Shown: positions 50,916 to 60,260, counted from the stretch's first letter. The stretch: 64,000 nucleotides of DNA from CAYPNF01 sp964411985 (GCA_964411985.1 CAYPNF010000007.1:62001-126000), one strand, 5' to 3'. Numbers and translations: made by a program. Notes: generated from the letters alone by a model not told the origin.

Positions 50916-52608
50916 CGGCGAGATTTTCCCATTGACCGTTTTCTTTGATGAAGAGGATCCCCATGTCCTTCCAGAACTGGAGTCGGACGATCGTGTGTGC
51001 CACCAAGGCGGTGATGCGAGCGTTCTGGGAGGTGATCAGGGCGTCTTGAGCATCGACAATCTCCCGGGCCGTGGTACGCCCCAAGTCCGCCTTAACCTGC
51101 TGCTCCTCGACCCGCCGTTCCGCGAGCTTGACGCCCAGTTCACTGATCTCATGCGTCCGCTTCGCCTGATCGAGGGCTCGCCAGTCTTCCAGGACCTGCA
51201 GCTTCACTTGGTCCTGCTTCAGTTGGAGGTCGCGAGCCGCGCGTTCCCGGGAAATCAGGGCGGATCGGTATACATTGCGCTCGGCCTTGCGGTCCAGCCC
51301 AAGATCGAAATCCAGACCCGCCGACCCGGTGGCCTGTTCGAAATCATAGTCGACCGGATTCTCTTCGCTGGGCTTGCTTTGGAGGTTCCCCTTCAGAACC
51401 AGGTCCACCCTGGGCTTGAGAGCGTTCGCAGCCACCACGACTTTGCGGGCCGCGTCCTCAGCCCTCTCCCGGGAAGTCTGCAGGTCCAACCGGGTGACCA
51501 GGGCGACCTTGACTGCATCATCGGCTCCCAGATCGGGATGTAGGATGCGCAGGCGGTCCAATTCCCCGTCGTCCAGGACCAGCTTGGATTCCACCGGCAG
51601 GCCAAGGAGGATTTTGAATTCATCCAGGTTGCGCCGGTAATTGCGCACGGCGTTCAACCATTGCGCCTCCGCATTCAGGACCGTCTGGTCCAGGAGTCCC
51701 ACCTCCGAATTGGCGATGCGCCCTTCCTCGGCGAAAGCCTTTCCACGAAGCAAGTTCTGCTGGGCGTTGCGATAACCAACCCATTGGTTTCGGGCGACAT
51801 CTCGACTCTGCAAGACCCCGTAATAGGATTGGGCGATTCGGACTGAGAACTCCTTGCGGAATAGGGTGAAGTCCCGAAGCGCGTACAGGAGATCCCGCTC
51901 GCCCTGAGTCAGATTCTCCATCGTGACCTTGTATCCGAACCCTCTCATGAGCGGTTGGGTCAGGGTTGCCCCCAGGGACGACTGGACGGCCCACCGTGGG
52001 TCGCCATTCAGAAAGCGGACGAAATCGACGGTGAAGCTTTTGGAGAGTTGCGCTCCACTCCGCAGAAGCGCAGTTGAACTCAGACCTGCGCTGCCGCCGC
52101 TCTTGTAGTCCCTCACGATCTTCGCGTCGTTTTCGACAAGAGCAGCCGGGCTGCCAGCCACGGCATCGACGGCTCCCTTGACCTCTCGCGGGGTGGTTTG
52201 AACAGCAACATTGCCACCAGCGCTGAAGATGGGGGTGTAGCGATGACGATCCAAAGCCAGCTGAAGTGCCGCGAGATACAGGATCTCCTTCTGCCCTTGA
52301 TATTCTCGGCTACTGTGAACCGAAGTGTCGAGCGCCCGATCGAGCGACAGCACCCTGACCTGCCGCTCCGCATCACTTTCCCGGCCCAGGAATTCAGCAC
52401 TGTGGTCGATCTCGGGCAGGTCATCAAAAGACACTCGGTTGGTCTGCTCTATGGTGAAACGAGGGTCCATGTTCGGGACCGCAGGCGTCTTCTCGCCGAT
52501 CAACGCGGCTGCCTCCTTGTCCGCTGATTTGTGGTAATGGCTTGTGCTGCAGCCTGTGAAACAAATCACAGCGATGCCTACTGTCCCCGCTATCAGCTTG
52601 GTCCGCAT
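50896..52608 (-). CDS. TolC-family outer membrane efflux lipoprotein
   Basis: 570 residues from the ATG at 52608 (MRTKLIAGTVGIAVICFTGC), whose lipobox FTGC predicts a lipoprotein; an earlier start at 52650 would bury this signal. Two OEP repeats with long helices: RFLNGDPRWAVQSSLGATLT with QPLMRGFGYKVTMENLTQGE and LLRGKAFAEEGRIANSEVGL in the first half; ALKPRVDLVLKGNLQSKPSE and RRVEEQQVKADLGRTTAREI in the second. First gene of the leftward four-gene export operon with adaptor, ATPase and permease. Substrate unknown. Confidence 0.93.
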   Translation of the reverse strand: MRTKLIAGTVGIAVICFTGCSTSHYHKSADKEAAALIGEKTPAVPNMDPRFTIEQTNRVSFDDLPEIDHSAEFLGRESDAERQVRVLSLDRALDTSVHSSREYQGQKEILYLAALQLALDRHRYTPIFSAGGNVAVQTTPREVKGAVDAVAGSPAALVENDAKIVRDYKSGGSAGLSSTALLRSGAQLSKSFTVDFVRFLNGDPRWAVQSSLGATLTQPLMRGFGYKVTMENLTQGERDLLYALRDFTLFRKEFSVRIAQSYYGVLQSRDVARNQWVGYRNAQQNLLRGKAFAEEGRIANSEVGLLDQTVLNAEAQWLNAVRNYRRNLDEFKILLGLPVESKLVLDDGELDRLRILHPDLGADDAVKVALVTRLDLQTSRERAEDAARKVVVAANALKPRVDLVLKGNLQSKPSEENPVDYDFEQATGSAGLDFDLGLDRKAERNVYRSALISRERAARDLQLKQDQVKLQVLEDWRALDQAKRTHEISELGVKLAERRVEEQQVKADLGRTTAREIVDAQDALITSQNARITALVAHTIVRLQFWKDMGILFIKENGQWENLADAKPKE

Positions 52609-52707
52609 CGGAGTTATGTCGTGATTGGATACCAACCCAGGGTTCGACATTCAAACATCACTAGACTCACGTTTCCAAGAGAACTTGATCCACCAACAAC
52701 CTGCAGC

Positions 52708-52748
52708 GAGACTCCCACCGGCACCAGCCGGTGACACTGCGGAGTCTC
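52708..52748. promoter_or_regulatory. nested inverted repeat in the TolC/mraZ divergent region
   Basis: The outer arms GAGACTCC (52708-52715) and GGAGTCTC (52741-52748) pair perfectly; inside is a second perfect hairpin CACCGGC-ACCA-GCCGGTG (52716/52717-52733) with an asymmetric internal loop. It lies about 100 bases upstream of the tolC start, between two divergent units, so it is not a terminator of either. It could be an operator or a structured leader element. Confidence 0.55.
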
Positions 52749-52875
52749 CCTTCCTCTGGTCTTCTACACCGCTCGTGCCGCAAGGTTGCTCTGGAAGAGC
52801 GTGCTTTCGGCGGATTCGCTGCGCCGGGGGATGAAAATGTGAATAACTTTTTCTTCTTTCTATCACCCTTTCCCG

Positions 52876-52920
52876 TTGACGTCGTGGGGCAAAGTGGGGT
52901 AAAAGGGTAGCGTTATGGGG
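52876..52920 (+). promoter_or_regulatory. mraZ promoter with MraZ-type TGGGG operator boxes
   Basis: TGGGG occurs at 52885-52889, 52895-52899 and 52916-52920, i.e. 10 and 21 bases apart, on one face of the helix. The first pair reads TGGGG-CAAAG-TGGGG, the TGGG(G/A)-N5 repeat pattern bound by MraZ in other bacteria. TTGACG (52876-52881) and TAAAAG (52900-52905) are 18 bases apart and could be -35 and -10 boxes, so bound MraZ would block the promoter. Confidence 0.75.
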
Positions 52921-52957
52921 CAAAAGTGTGGCAGAGTGTCTGCCCCGAACGGCGCAC

Positions 52958-53425
52958 ATGGCTGGACCTGATGTCAACAAGTCGATCGTGTACCTCTCCG
53001 AATACGAACACGGAGTGGATGACAAGCGGCGCATCCAGATTCCAGCAAAATGGCGTCCGTCCGATGAATCTAAAGACTTTGAATTGATGGTTTTACGTTG
53101 GCAATTGCCGGGACAACCCCCTTGTTTGCTGGTGCTTCCACCCGCCGCCAAAGAACGGTTGTCAGAGAAGATGGCCAGCATGCCGTTTGCGGATCCCAAG
53201 GCGGAGACCTTGCGGCGGCTCCTCACCAGCAATTGTGATTGTGTGTCGATCGATGGGGCGGGGCGCATGACGCTACCTCAGAAGCTGGCGCAATCGGTCG
53301 GGATCAACAAGACCGCAGTGTTGGTTGGAATGTGGGATCGGTTCCAGGTGTGGAGTCCGGAAAACCGGGAGTTGGTGAAGCAGTTGGATGCAGCGAACGA
53401 GGCAGAGTCGTTCAAGTTGATTTAA
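52958..53425 (+). CDS. mraZ: transcriptional regulator MraZ
   Basis: 155 residues from the ATG at 52958 (MAGPDVNKSIVYLSEYEHGV); a GTG at 52928 would add ten residues. Two AbrB-like half domains: DDKRRIQIPAKWRPSDES near the N-terminus and SIDGAGRMTLPQKLAQSVGI in the second half; the usual GR(I/L)xLP core is GRMTLP. MraZ is the ring-shaped repressor of the dcw cluster it begins. The operator boxes lie just upstream. Confidence 0.95.
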   Translation: MAGPDVNKSIVYLSEYEHGVDDKRRIQIPAKWRPSDESKDFELMVLRWQLPGQPPCLLVLPPAAKERLSEKMASMPFADPKAETLRRLLTSNCDCVSIDGAGRMTLPQKLAQSVGINKTAVLVGMWDRFQVWSPENRELVKQLDAANEAESFKLI

Positions 53426-53432
53426 GAAGACT

Positions 53433-54026
53433 ATGGCAAGCCTGAAACATCTGTTGGCGGCCGGGAGTAGCATTACCGGACTAAGAAATGCCGTTGCGCC
53501 CTACAAAGTGGCGGACCAGAACTTCCTGTCTCGCCTTGGACCTCTGGCTCTGGGAGGGCATCGAGGCTTTCCGGGAGGAGTTCCCCAGGGTGCCAAATCC
53601 GACTCGGACGCAAGGGTCCAGGAAAGAGTGGCGCGTGCGCCTGGGCGCAATGAGGCGGGAACCTGCGAAGTCATTCAGGCTACCGCAGTGCCTCCTGCTC
53701 GTGATGTGGCCCAAGCCACCGCCCGTGTGGCTTGGTCCGTTCGGAGCCTGCTCAGTTTTACCTTCTTTCGAACCGATCGGGCGAATAGTCGAGGGCGGCG
53801 GATGGTTCAGACCGAGTTGAGCATGGAGAACGTCAAGGTGGTGCGGAACGATTTGATGGAGGCGGACTTGGAGGTGGTGGAGTGCACGAACTCGGTGGAT
53901 GGCGGTCTGGTGAGAGTATCCCCCGGAGGGCGGGTGAGTGGTGGTGAGGTAAGCTCCCGCTGGGTGAACGCGAACTGGCTGAGTGCACCCGTTGATAGCC
54001 GGACCGTTGCGACAACCACGGTGTAG
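53433..54026 (+). CDS. uncharacterized dcw-cluster protein between mraZ and rsmH
   Basis: 197 residues, 7 nt after mraZ and 17 nt before rsmH, in the same direction. No known domain was recognized. The N-terminal half is basic and probably disordered (Gly/Arg/Ala-rich); one moderately hydrophobic stretch (SVRSLLSFTFF) is too short for a membrane helix. The C-terminal third MENVKVVRNDLMEADLEVVE looks folded and is the likely conserved part. Position implies co-transcription with cell-wall genes; the function is unknown. Confidence 0.72.
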   Translation: MASLKHLLAAGSSITGLRNAVAPYKVADQNFLSRLGPLALGGHRGFPGGVPQGAKSDSDARVQERVARAPGRNEAGTCEVIQATAVPPARDVAQATARVAWSVRSLLSFTFFRTDRANSRGRRMVQTELSMENVKVVRNDLMEADLEVVECTNSVDGGLVRVSPGGRVSGGEVSSRWVNANWLSAPVDSRTVATTTV

Positions 54027-54043
54027 CACGATCATGCGTGGTG

Positions 54044-54970
54044 CCCATGTATACCCATCAGCCCGTGATGCTCTCCGAAGTGGTCGCGGCCCTGTGTTTG
54101 AAGCCGGGGGGGCGATATTTCGACGGGACTTTAGGTGGGGGTGGGCACGCCGAGGCGATTTTGAAGGGGTCGGGTCCCGATGGATGGCTTTACGGTTGCG
54201 ACCGCGATGGGGCAGCGGTGGAAGCGGCTTCGAAGCGGTTGTCGGCGTATTCCGGACGATTTGATTTTCGTCAGATGGTGTTCACACGGGCGGGGGAATG
54301 GGTTCCCCGCGGTGAGTGCGATGGGGTGCTGGTGGATCTGGGCGTCAGTTCTCACCAACTGGATACGGGCGAGCGTGGATTTAGTTTTCGGTTGGATGGT
54401 CCGCTGGACATGCGGATGGACCGGACCGAGGGAATGACGGCGGCGGATCTGGTGAACAGTGCTGGGGAAGCGGAGCTTTCGCGGCTGTTCTTTGAGCTTG
54501 GCGGTGAGCGGCAGTCGAGGCGAATCGCGCGGGCGATTGTGCACGCGCGGAACGTTCGCCGGTTTCAGACCACGCTGGAGTTGGCGGGGTTGATTGAGAA
54601 GGTCGTGCCGCGAGCCGGTCGAGACACTCATCCGGCGACGCGCACGTTTCAAGCGCTGCGAATCGCGGTGAACGACGAACTGCAGATCCTGAGTGTGGGT
54701 CTGTCCGTGCTATGGGATCTCCTCAAGCCTGGGGGCAGGCTGGCGGTGATCACCTTTCACTCCGGCGAGGATCGCCTGGTGAAGCACTTTGGGCGCGCAT
54801 TGGCGCTTGATTATGATTTTGACGGGCCGGTGGACGTTCCCGAGCTGAGGCGTCCAAGGCCGGCGCAACTGCGGTGGGTCAGCAGGAAGGCTCTGCAGCC
54901 TTCCCCGGCTGAGGTTGCTACGAACCCACGGGCGCGAAGCGCGCAATTGAGGGTCATGGAAAAGATCTGA
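54044..54970 (+). CDS. rsmH: 16S rRNA (cytosine(1402)-N4)-methyltransferase
   Basis: 308 residues from the ATG at 54044 (MYTHQPVMLSEVVAAL); the GTG at 54038 would add two. RsmH motifs: FDGTLGGGGHAEAILKG (SAM-binding loop), GWLYGCDRDGAA, GVLVDLGVSSHQLD, RGFSFRLDGPLDMRMD, THPATRTFQALRIAVNDEL and VITFHSGEDRLVKHF. It methylates C1402 in the ribosomal P site and is a standard dcw member. Slightly variant: LDMRMDRTEGMTAADLVN, as usual. Confidence 0.97.
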   Translation, partial: PMYTHQPVMLSEVVAALCLKPGGRYFDGTLGGGGHAEAILKGSGPDGWLYGCDRDGAAVEAASKRLSAYSGRFDFRQMVFTRAGEWVPRGECDGVLVDLGVSSHQLDTGERGFSFRLDGPLDMRMDRTEGMTAADLVNSAGEAELSRLFFELGGERQSRRIARAIVHARNVRRFQTTLELAGLIEKVVPRAGRDTHPATRTFQALRIAVNDELQILSVGLSVLWDLLKPGGRLAVITFHSGEDRLVKHFGRALALDYDFDGPVDVPELRRPRPAQLRWVSRKALQPSPAEVATNPRARSAQLRVMEKI

Positions 54971-54986
54971 ATGGCGAGCATAAGCC

Positions 54987-55355
54987 ATGATGAAGAATCG
55001 AAAGTCGGGTGCGGTGGGATTAAGGATCAGCTCGATCCTGTTGGTGATCCTGCTGAGTGGATTCTTCAGTGTGGCGGGTCTTGGGTATGTCTGGCACCGC
55101 AATCGGAATGAGCAGATTCGCGCGGTGCTCCGCCAAAAGCACGGGAAGTTGGAAGAGTTACGAGCGCAAAACAAGTATTTGGAGCGGCACTTGGAAGACC
55201 TCCGCTCCTTTCGAAGCCTGGAGAGCCGGGCTCGTGAGCTGAACCTGGGGTTGGTGATGCCGCTGCCGGAACAGATCCTAAGACTGCCCGATTGGCCTGC
55301 CGGGGCTTCCGCTGCGGCCACCACAGGTCCTGTAAAATCCGATCCGCGTCCATAA
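54987..55355 (+). CDS. ftsL: FtsL-like septum formation protein
   Basis: 122 residues: a basic cytoplasmic start, one membrane helix (ISSILLVILLSGFFSVAGLG), then a coiled coil (EQIRAVLRQKHGKLEELRAQ, NKYLERHLEDLRSFRSLESR) and a Pro/Ala-rich end. Size, topology and position between rsmH and ftsI identify it as the FtsL/FtsL-like divisome component; sequence conservation in this family is low. ATG at 54987 or 54990. Confidence 0.85.
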   Translation: MMKNRKSGAVGLRISSILLVILLSGFFSVAGLGYVWHRNRNEQIRAVLRQKHGKLEELRAQNKYLERHLEDLRSFRSLESRARELNLGLVMPLPEQILRLPDWPAGASAAATTGPVKSDPRP

Positions 55356-55372
55356 CGGCCCTGGTATTACTT

Positions 55373-57307
55373 ATGCTTACTGCGGATCCAGCGCACCGCC
55401 TGAAGCTCTTCGGAGGGCTCGTAACCTTCGGTTTCTGCGCATTGGCGGGATGGCTGGCGTTTTGGCAGGTGGATCAACACGATCGGTTGGCGCCCATGGC
55501 GGCGGGTAGTTCTACCAAGCCGACCCTCCGTGCCTCGCATCGTGGATCCATCCTGGATTCGCGGGGGAACCTGTTGGCTACCAGCATCCCCGTCCGGACC
55601 GTGTTTGCGGATCCGTCCATGATCGGAACACAACAAGTGGCGGTGGCTCGTCTCCTGTCACCGATACTCGACATGCCGGAAAGCGACCTGATGCGTTGTC
55701 TTCGGCCGATCGTGAGGACCAACAACGGGGTCCTGCGCACCAACTCGTTCTCCATCGTGAAGCGTTTGGTGCCAATGGAGAATTGGCAGCAGGCTACCCA
55801 AGCGATGTCCAGAATCTCGTCAGGGGTCGACGACAAGTATCTCACCAAAGGACAGATGTTGGCCTTGAGGGCCTTGCGAACCAAGGCGATTCTCTCGCTG
55901 GATGACGAGCTGCGCCAGTATCCGAGCGGGCGACTGGCGGCGCACGTTCTCGGTTTCGTTGCCAATGAGGATCGGGAGAACGACCAGGGTGTCGTGGCGG
56001 AGGTGCATGGGTTGAGCGGGATCGAATCAACGATGGATGACGTTTTGAACGGGGTCTACGGATGGGAAGCGCGTGGAGAGCGGGTGACAGCAAGGTCGGG
56101 GCTGAACGTAGTTCTGACTTTGGACTCAGGGATTCAGAACATCGTGGAGGATGAGATTCTGGGAGCCATGGCGAGAATCCAGCCGGAGAGTGTTGGATGC
56201 ATCGTCCTGCGGCCAAGCACTGGGCAGATCTTGGCCATGGCCAACGTTCCCTCCTACGATCCAGCGGCGCCCTCGAAGTCCCCTGTCAGCCATTTGCGAA
56301 ACCGGCTTCTTACCGATCCGAACGAACCGGGTTCAACGTTTAAAGTGACCGTCGTCGCATCGGCTCTGGATGCGGGTCTGGTTACTTTGGAGGACCGTTT
56401 TGATTGCGAGAATGGTGCCTTCTATTACCCGCCTGCTCGGAGGGTCTTGCACGACCATCACCCCTACGGGATCCTCTCCGTGGAGGAGATTGTGGCGAAG
56501 TCCTCCAACATTGGCGCTGCCAAGATTGGTATGAAGCTGGGCGCTCAGCGTCTCTACCAGTACCTTCGGGATTTCGGATTCGGTTCCACGACCAAGCTTC
56601 CTCTTCCAGCGGAAAACGCCGGATACCTGAAGAATGCCAAGTCATGGCAGCCGGGAACCATCGCGAGCATTCCCATGGGGCATGAGGTGATGGCCACGCC
56701 TCTGCAGATGGCGCTCGCCGTGGCCGCGATTGCCAACGAGGGCCGGCTGATGCGTCCCATGCTTGTGCAACGAATTGATGACGGAACGGGGAAGGTACTG
56801 AGGCATTTCGAACCCGAGCTGGTTCGCCAGGTGGTTTCCCCCCAGGCGGCTCGGACTTTGGTGAAAGCGATGAAACGGGTGGTCTCGCCCGAAGGAACGG
56901 CTGCTAAAGCCGCCCTGGAATACTACGTTGCCGCGGGAAAGACCGGGACCGCGGAGAAGCCGGTCAACGGCAACTACAAATCGGGTTTCTACTTCACTTC
57001 CTTCATTGGTTTTTTCCCAGCTGACAAACCTGAGTTGCTTATCTCGGTGGTGTTGGATGGTACCGATCGGAAGAACGGCCATATGGGAGGCGCGGTTGCC
57101 GGGCCGATCTTCAAGGCGATCGCGGAGCGGTCGGCCAACTATTTGAGAATTCCTCCGGAGGTCCCACAGGATGCCGTGCCCGATCTCCGGATTCAGAAGC
57201 CGAGCGATTTGGCTCCCAGGACGGTCCGAAGTACGGCCTATGCGGCCAGGGATGTTGGTGCGGGGGTGCGGATGGAAACGAAGAACGCTCGAAAGATCGC
57301 GGACTGA
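55373..57307 (+). CDS. ftsI: peptidoglycan D,D-transpeptidase FtsI (PBP3)
   Basis: 644 residues from the ATG at 55373 (MLTADPAHRLKLFGGLV), 17 nt after ftsL; the frame upstream is antisense-free but overlaps ftsL and is not needed. N-terminal anchor (LFGGLVTFGFCALAGWLAFW), PBP dimerization region starting RGSILDSRGNLLATS, and transpeptidase domain with PGSTFK (Ser near 321), SSN (in VAKSSNIGAAKIG) and AGKTGTAEK (near 523). It cross-links septal peptidoglycan with FtsW. No PASTA domain. Confidence 0.96.
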   Translation: MLTADPAHRLKLFGGLVTFGFCALAGWLAFWQVDQHDRLAPMAAGSSTKPTLRASHRGSILDSRGNLLATSIPVRTVFADPSMIGTQQVAVARLLSPILDMPESDLMRCLRPIVRTNNGVLRTNSFSIVKRLVPMENWQQATQAMSRISSGVDDKYLTKGQMLALRALRTKAILSLDDELRQYPSGRLAAHVLGFVANEDRENDQGVVAEVHGLSGIESTMDDVLNGVYGWEARGERVTARSGLNVVLTLDSGIQNIVEDEILGAMARIQPESVGCIVLRPSTGQILAMANVPSYDPAAPSKSPVSHLRNRLLTDPNEPGSTFKVTVVASALDAGLVTLEDRFDCENGAFYYPPARRVLHDHHPYGILSVEEIVAKSSNIGAAKIGMKLGAQRLYQYLRDFGFGSTTKLPLPAENAGYLKNAKSWQPGTIASIPMGHEVMATPLQMALAVAAIANEGRLMRPMLVQRIDDGTGKVLRHFEPELVRQVVSPQAARTLVKAMKRVVSPEGTAAKAALEYYVAAGKTGTAEKPVNGNYKSGFYFTSFIGFFPADKPELLISVVLDGTDRKNGHMGGAVAGPIFKAIAERSANYLRIPPEVPQDAVPDLRIQKPSDLAPRTVRSTAYAARDVGAGVRMETKNARKIAD

Positions 57308-57310
57308 CTT

Positions 57311-58819
57311 ATGCTATTGCGAGATCTCGTTAAAGAAATAGGTGCTCCAGTGGTCGAAGGCCCCATGGACCGCGAGATCACTGGGCTGGCTTATGATTCC
57401 CGGCGGGTGACACCGGGCATGGCGTTCTTTGCCTTGCCTGGCCACAATGTCGATGGTCATGACTTTATCGCCAACGCGATCGAGCGAGGGGCGGTGGCGG
57501 TGATTTATGAACGCAACGGGTTGGTCTCCCAACGGGCCACCCGAGTCAGGGTGAGGTGCAGTCGTGAAGCTCTCGCCAGGGCGTCGGCGGCGTTCTATGG
57601 GCATCCAGGCCGGAAGCTCAAAGTGATTGGTGTTACCGGGACCAACGGAAAGACGACCGTTGCCTTCATGTTGCGACAGATGCTGCAGGAGGCAGGGATC
57701 TCCTGCGGCTTGATCAGCACCGTCCGCTATGAGGTGGGAGAGAGGGTGATCCCAGCGCACCGCACGACGCCCGAGGCTGTGGAGTTGCAGCAGATGCTGG
57801 CGTCGATGGTAAGGGCGGGTTGCCAGGCCTGTGTCATGGAAGTGAGTTCCCATGCCTTGCAGCAACAGCGGGTTGCGGGAGTGGAGTTTGATGTGGCGGT
57901 CTTTACGAATCTCTCTCAGGACCATCTCGATTTTCATGGTTCCATGGACGCCTACCGGGAGGCCAAGCAACGGCTGTTCTACTCCCTGCGCGGGGGTGGC
58001 AGCCAGGGGTGTATGGTGATCAACATCGATGACCCCCATGGTATGGAATTGAGCCGGGCTGCCTGCGCCGAGGTTCAGCTGAGTTATGGGTTGGGGGATG
58101 CCGCCACTTTGCGGGCTACTCAAATCCAACTTGGGCGCACTTTCACCCTGATGACGATGGAAGGGCCAGATGGCCGGTTTGACTGTCGCCTGCCGTTGAT
58201 CGGCCTTCATAACGTGTATAACGCGTTGGCTGCCACCGGCGCGGGAATGGCTCTGGGTGTCGGGCCTGAATCCCTGCAACGGACCCTGGGCCGTCTGCAG
58301 CCGATCCCTGGGCGGCTCGAGGCGATCCAACAAGGCCAGTCTTTTGGGGTCTATGTCGATTATGCCCATACCGCTGATGCGCTTCGGTTGGTTCTGCAAA
58401 CGTTGCGCCAGGTGACCGCCGGCAAACTGGTTGTGGTTTTTGGATGTGGCGGCAGTCGCGACACCGGCAAGAGGCCTTCTATGGGCGAGGTGGCTGCGAG
58501 GATGGCGGATGCGACCTGGATTACCAGCGATAATCCAAGGCACGAACTTCCCGAGACCATCGCCACCGATATTGAGCGTGGGTATCAGCAGGTGCGCGCC
58601 GATGGTTGCACTGTGGAATTGGATCGGCGCCGGGCGATCACCCTCGCCATTCGGCGTGCACAACCCGGCGACACCGTGCTCATTGCGGGAAAAGGGCACG
58701 AGACCTACCAGGAGTTTGAGGGAGTTGTCATTCCCTTCGATGACCGCATCTATGCGCGAGAAGCGCTGGAGACCATGGGATACTCCTTTCGAGCCCGGCA
58801 ACGGATAATTGCCGCCTAA
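57311..58819 (+). CDS. murE: UDP-N-acetylmuramoyl-tripeptide synthetase, meso-DAP type
   Basis: 502 residues, 3 nt after ftsI. ATP loop GVTGTNGKTTVAFML (near residue 110), HRTTPEAVELQQML, VMEVSSHALQQQRV, FTNLSQDHLDFHGSM and VYVDYAHTADAL. Substrate motif DNPRHE (in TSDNPRHELPETI) is the signature of enzymes adding meso-diaminopimelate rather than lysine. Third ligand of the Mur pathway for the stem peptide. Confidence 0.97.
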   Translation: MLLRDLVKEIGAPVVEGPMDREITGLAYDSRRVTPGMAFFALPGHNVDGHDFIANAIERGAVAVIYERNGLVSQRATRVRVRCSREALARASAAFYGHPGRKLKVIGVTGTNGKTTVAFMLRQMLQEAGISCGLISTVRYEVGERVIPAHRTTPEAVELQQMLASMVRAGCQACVMEVSSHALQQQRVAGVEFDVAVFTNLSQDHLDFHGSMDAYREAKQRLFYSLRGGGSQGCMVINIDDPHGMELSRAACAEVQLSYGLGDAATLRATQIQLGRTFTLMTMEGPDGRFDCRLPLIGLHNVYNALAATGAGMALGVGPESLQRTLGRLQPIPGRLEAIQQGQSFGVYVDYAHTADALRLVLQTLRQVTAGKLVVVFGCGGSRDTGKRPSMGEVAARMADATWITSDNPRHELPETIATDIERGYQQVRADGCTVELDRRRAITLAIRRAQPGDTVLIAGKGHETYQEFEGVVIPFDDRIYAREALETMGYSFRARQRIIAA

Positions 58820-58821
58820 GA

Positions 58822-60243
58822 ATGCAACCGCGCAGCCTCCATTGGATCGCCGCGAAATGCTCCGGACGTCTGGCGCAGGGGGAGGGAAGCCTCATCGTTG
58901 AACGAGCCTGCACGGATACCCGCCAGCTTCGGCCCGGAGACCTTTTCCTGGCCATCCGCGGGGAGCGTTTCGATGGCCATGCATTCCTGCAAGAAGCCCA
59001 TGAGCGAGGGGTCGTTGCGGTGCTCGCCGAAGAATCCTCGCTCCCAGCAGTTCTGCCTCCATGTCCGGTGCTTTGTGTTCGTGATACGAGGGTTGCTCTG
59101 GGCGCCATCGCCGCCGCCGTCCGCGCGGAGTGTCTCCTGCACATGGTGGCTGTGGTCGGTTCCAATGGCAAGACGACCACCAAAGACTTGATAGGCTCCA
59201 TCCTCGCTCAACGATTTGTCACCGTTACCAGCGAAGCTAGCTTCAACAACGAGATTGGGGTACCCCTGACGTTGCTACGCCTGGAGAAGAGCACCCAAGC
59301 CGCGGTCCTGGAGGTTGGGACGAACCACCCCGGCGAACTGGGACCTCTCTTGTCCATGATCCAGCCGGGCTTCGGGGTCTTGACGAGTATCGGCCGGGAA
59401 CACCTCGAGCACTTTGTTGACCTGGATGGAGTGATTCGCGAGGAAGGGACCATCGGGCCGGCGCTGGGGGAGGGTGGGACCCTGTTTATGGCGGGAGGTG
59501 AGCCTTGGTCTCAGGAAATCGCGGGGCGCTGCCGCGGCCGTAAGGTTTTTGCCGGATGGGGAAAGGAGAACGACTGGCGGATTTCCAGCATGGGACATGG
59601 GAGTTCCGGCACCTGGTTCCGCGTGGACTCCGAGCAGTGTGAGTATCGGGGGGAGTACCAGTTGAACCTGCTGGGCAGACATCAGGTGCAACTGGGGGTA
59701 CTCGCGGTGGCGGTCGGAGCCGAGCTGGGTTTGACCAGCGCGGAGATCCGTGCTGGGCTGCTGGCCTGCCCGGCCCCCAAGCGACGCCTGCAGTTGCACC
59801 AATGTGGCGGACTACGGATTGTAGACGATTGCTACAACGCGAATCCGGACTCCGTGGCTGCGGCCCTGGCTACGCTGCGGGAAGTCTCTAACAACGGACG
59901 CCGGGTCGTTGTGCTCGGAGATATGGGTGAACTTGGGTCTTCCAGCCAGGCTGCCCATGAGGAGGTGGGGCGATCGGTGGCTGCCAGCGGAGTGGACTGC
60001 TTCTTTGCCGTGGGGGAAATGTCGAGCGTCCTCGCGGGAGCCGCCCGTGCCGCGGGCCAGCGTGCAGTCCACGAATTCACGGATGCCGCCAGTGCCGCCG
60101 AGGCGGTGAAGCGAGTGTTGAGGCCGGGGGATTGGGTATTGGTGAAGGCATCCCGCGCGTGCCGCCTGGAGACAGTGGTCGAGACTCTCCGAACGGTTCG
60201 AATGCCCGAGAAGGAACCTCCACCAGGAATGCTGGCAGCCTGA
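58822..60243 (+). CDS. murF: UDP-N-acetylmuramoyl-tripeptide-D-alanyl-D-alanine ligase
   Basis: 473 residues, 2 nt after murE. Mur ligase motifs: DTRQLRPGDLFLAIRGERFD, VVGSNGKTTTKDLIGSILAQ, SFNNEIGVPLTLLR, VLEVGTNHPGEL, IGREHLEHF and VDDCYNANPDSVAAAL with GDMGELG. It adds D-Ala-D-Ala to finish the UDP-MurNAc pentapeptide. Confidence 0.97.
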   Translation: MQPRSLHWIAAKCSGRLAQGEGSLIVERACTDTRQLRPGDLFLAIRGERFDGHAFLQEAHERGVVAVLAEESSLPAVLPPCPVLCVRDTRVALGAIAAAVRAECLLHMVAVVGSNGKTTTKDLIGSILAQRFVTVTSEASFNNEIGVPLTLLRLEKSTQAAVLEVGTNHPGELGPLLSMIQPGFGVLTSIGREHLEHFVDLDGVIREEGTIGPALGEGGTLFMAGGEPWSQEIAGRCRGRKVFAGWGKENDWRISSMGHGSSGTWFRVDSEQCEYRGEYQLNLLGRHQVQLGVLAVAVGAELGLTSAEIRAGLLACPAPKRRLQLHQCGGLRIVDDCYNANPDSVAAALATLREVSNNGRRVVVLGDMGELGSSSQAAHEEVGRSVAASGVDCFFAVGEMSSVLAGAARAAGQRAVHEFTDAASAAEAVKRVLRPGDWVLVKASRACRLETVVETLRTVRMPEKEPPPGMLAA

Positions 60244-60260
60244 CAGGAATCCCTGTTCCC

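Noticed and set aside
57314..58801. A 495-codon frame antisense to murE
   Set aside because: It follows from the GC-rich codon use of murE; the murE frame carries all ligase motifs and the antisense frame has none.
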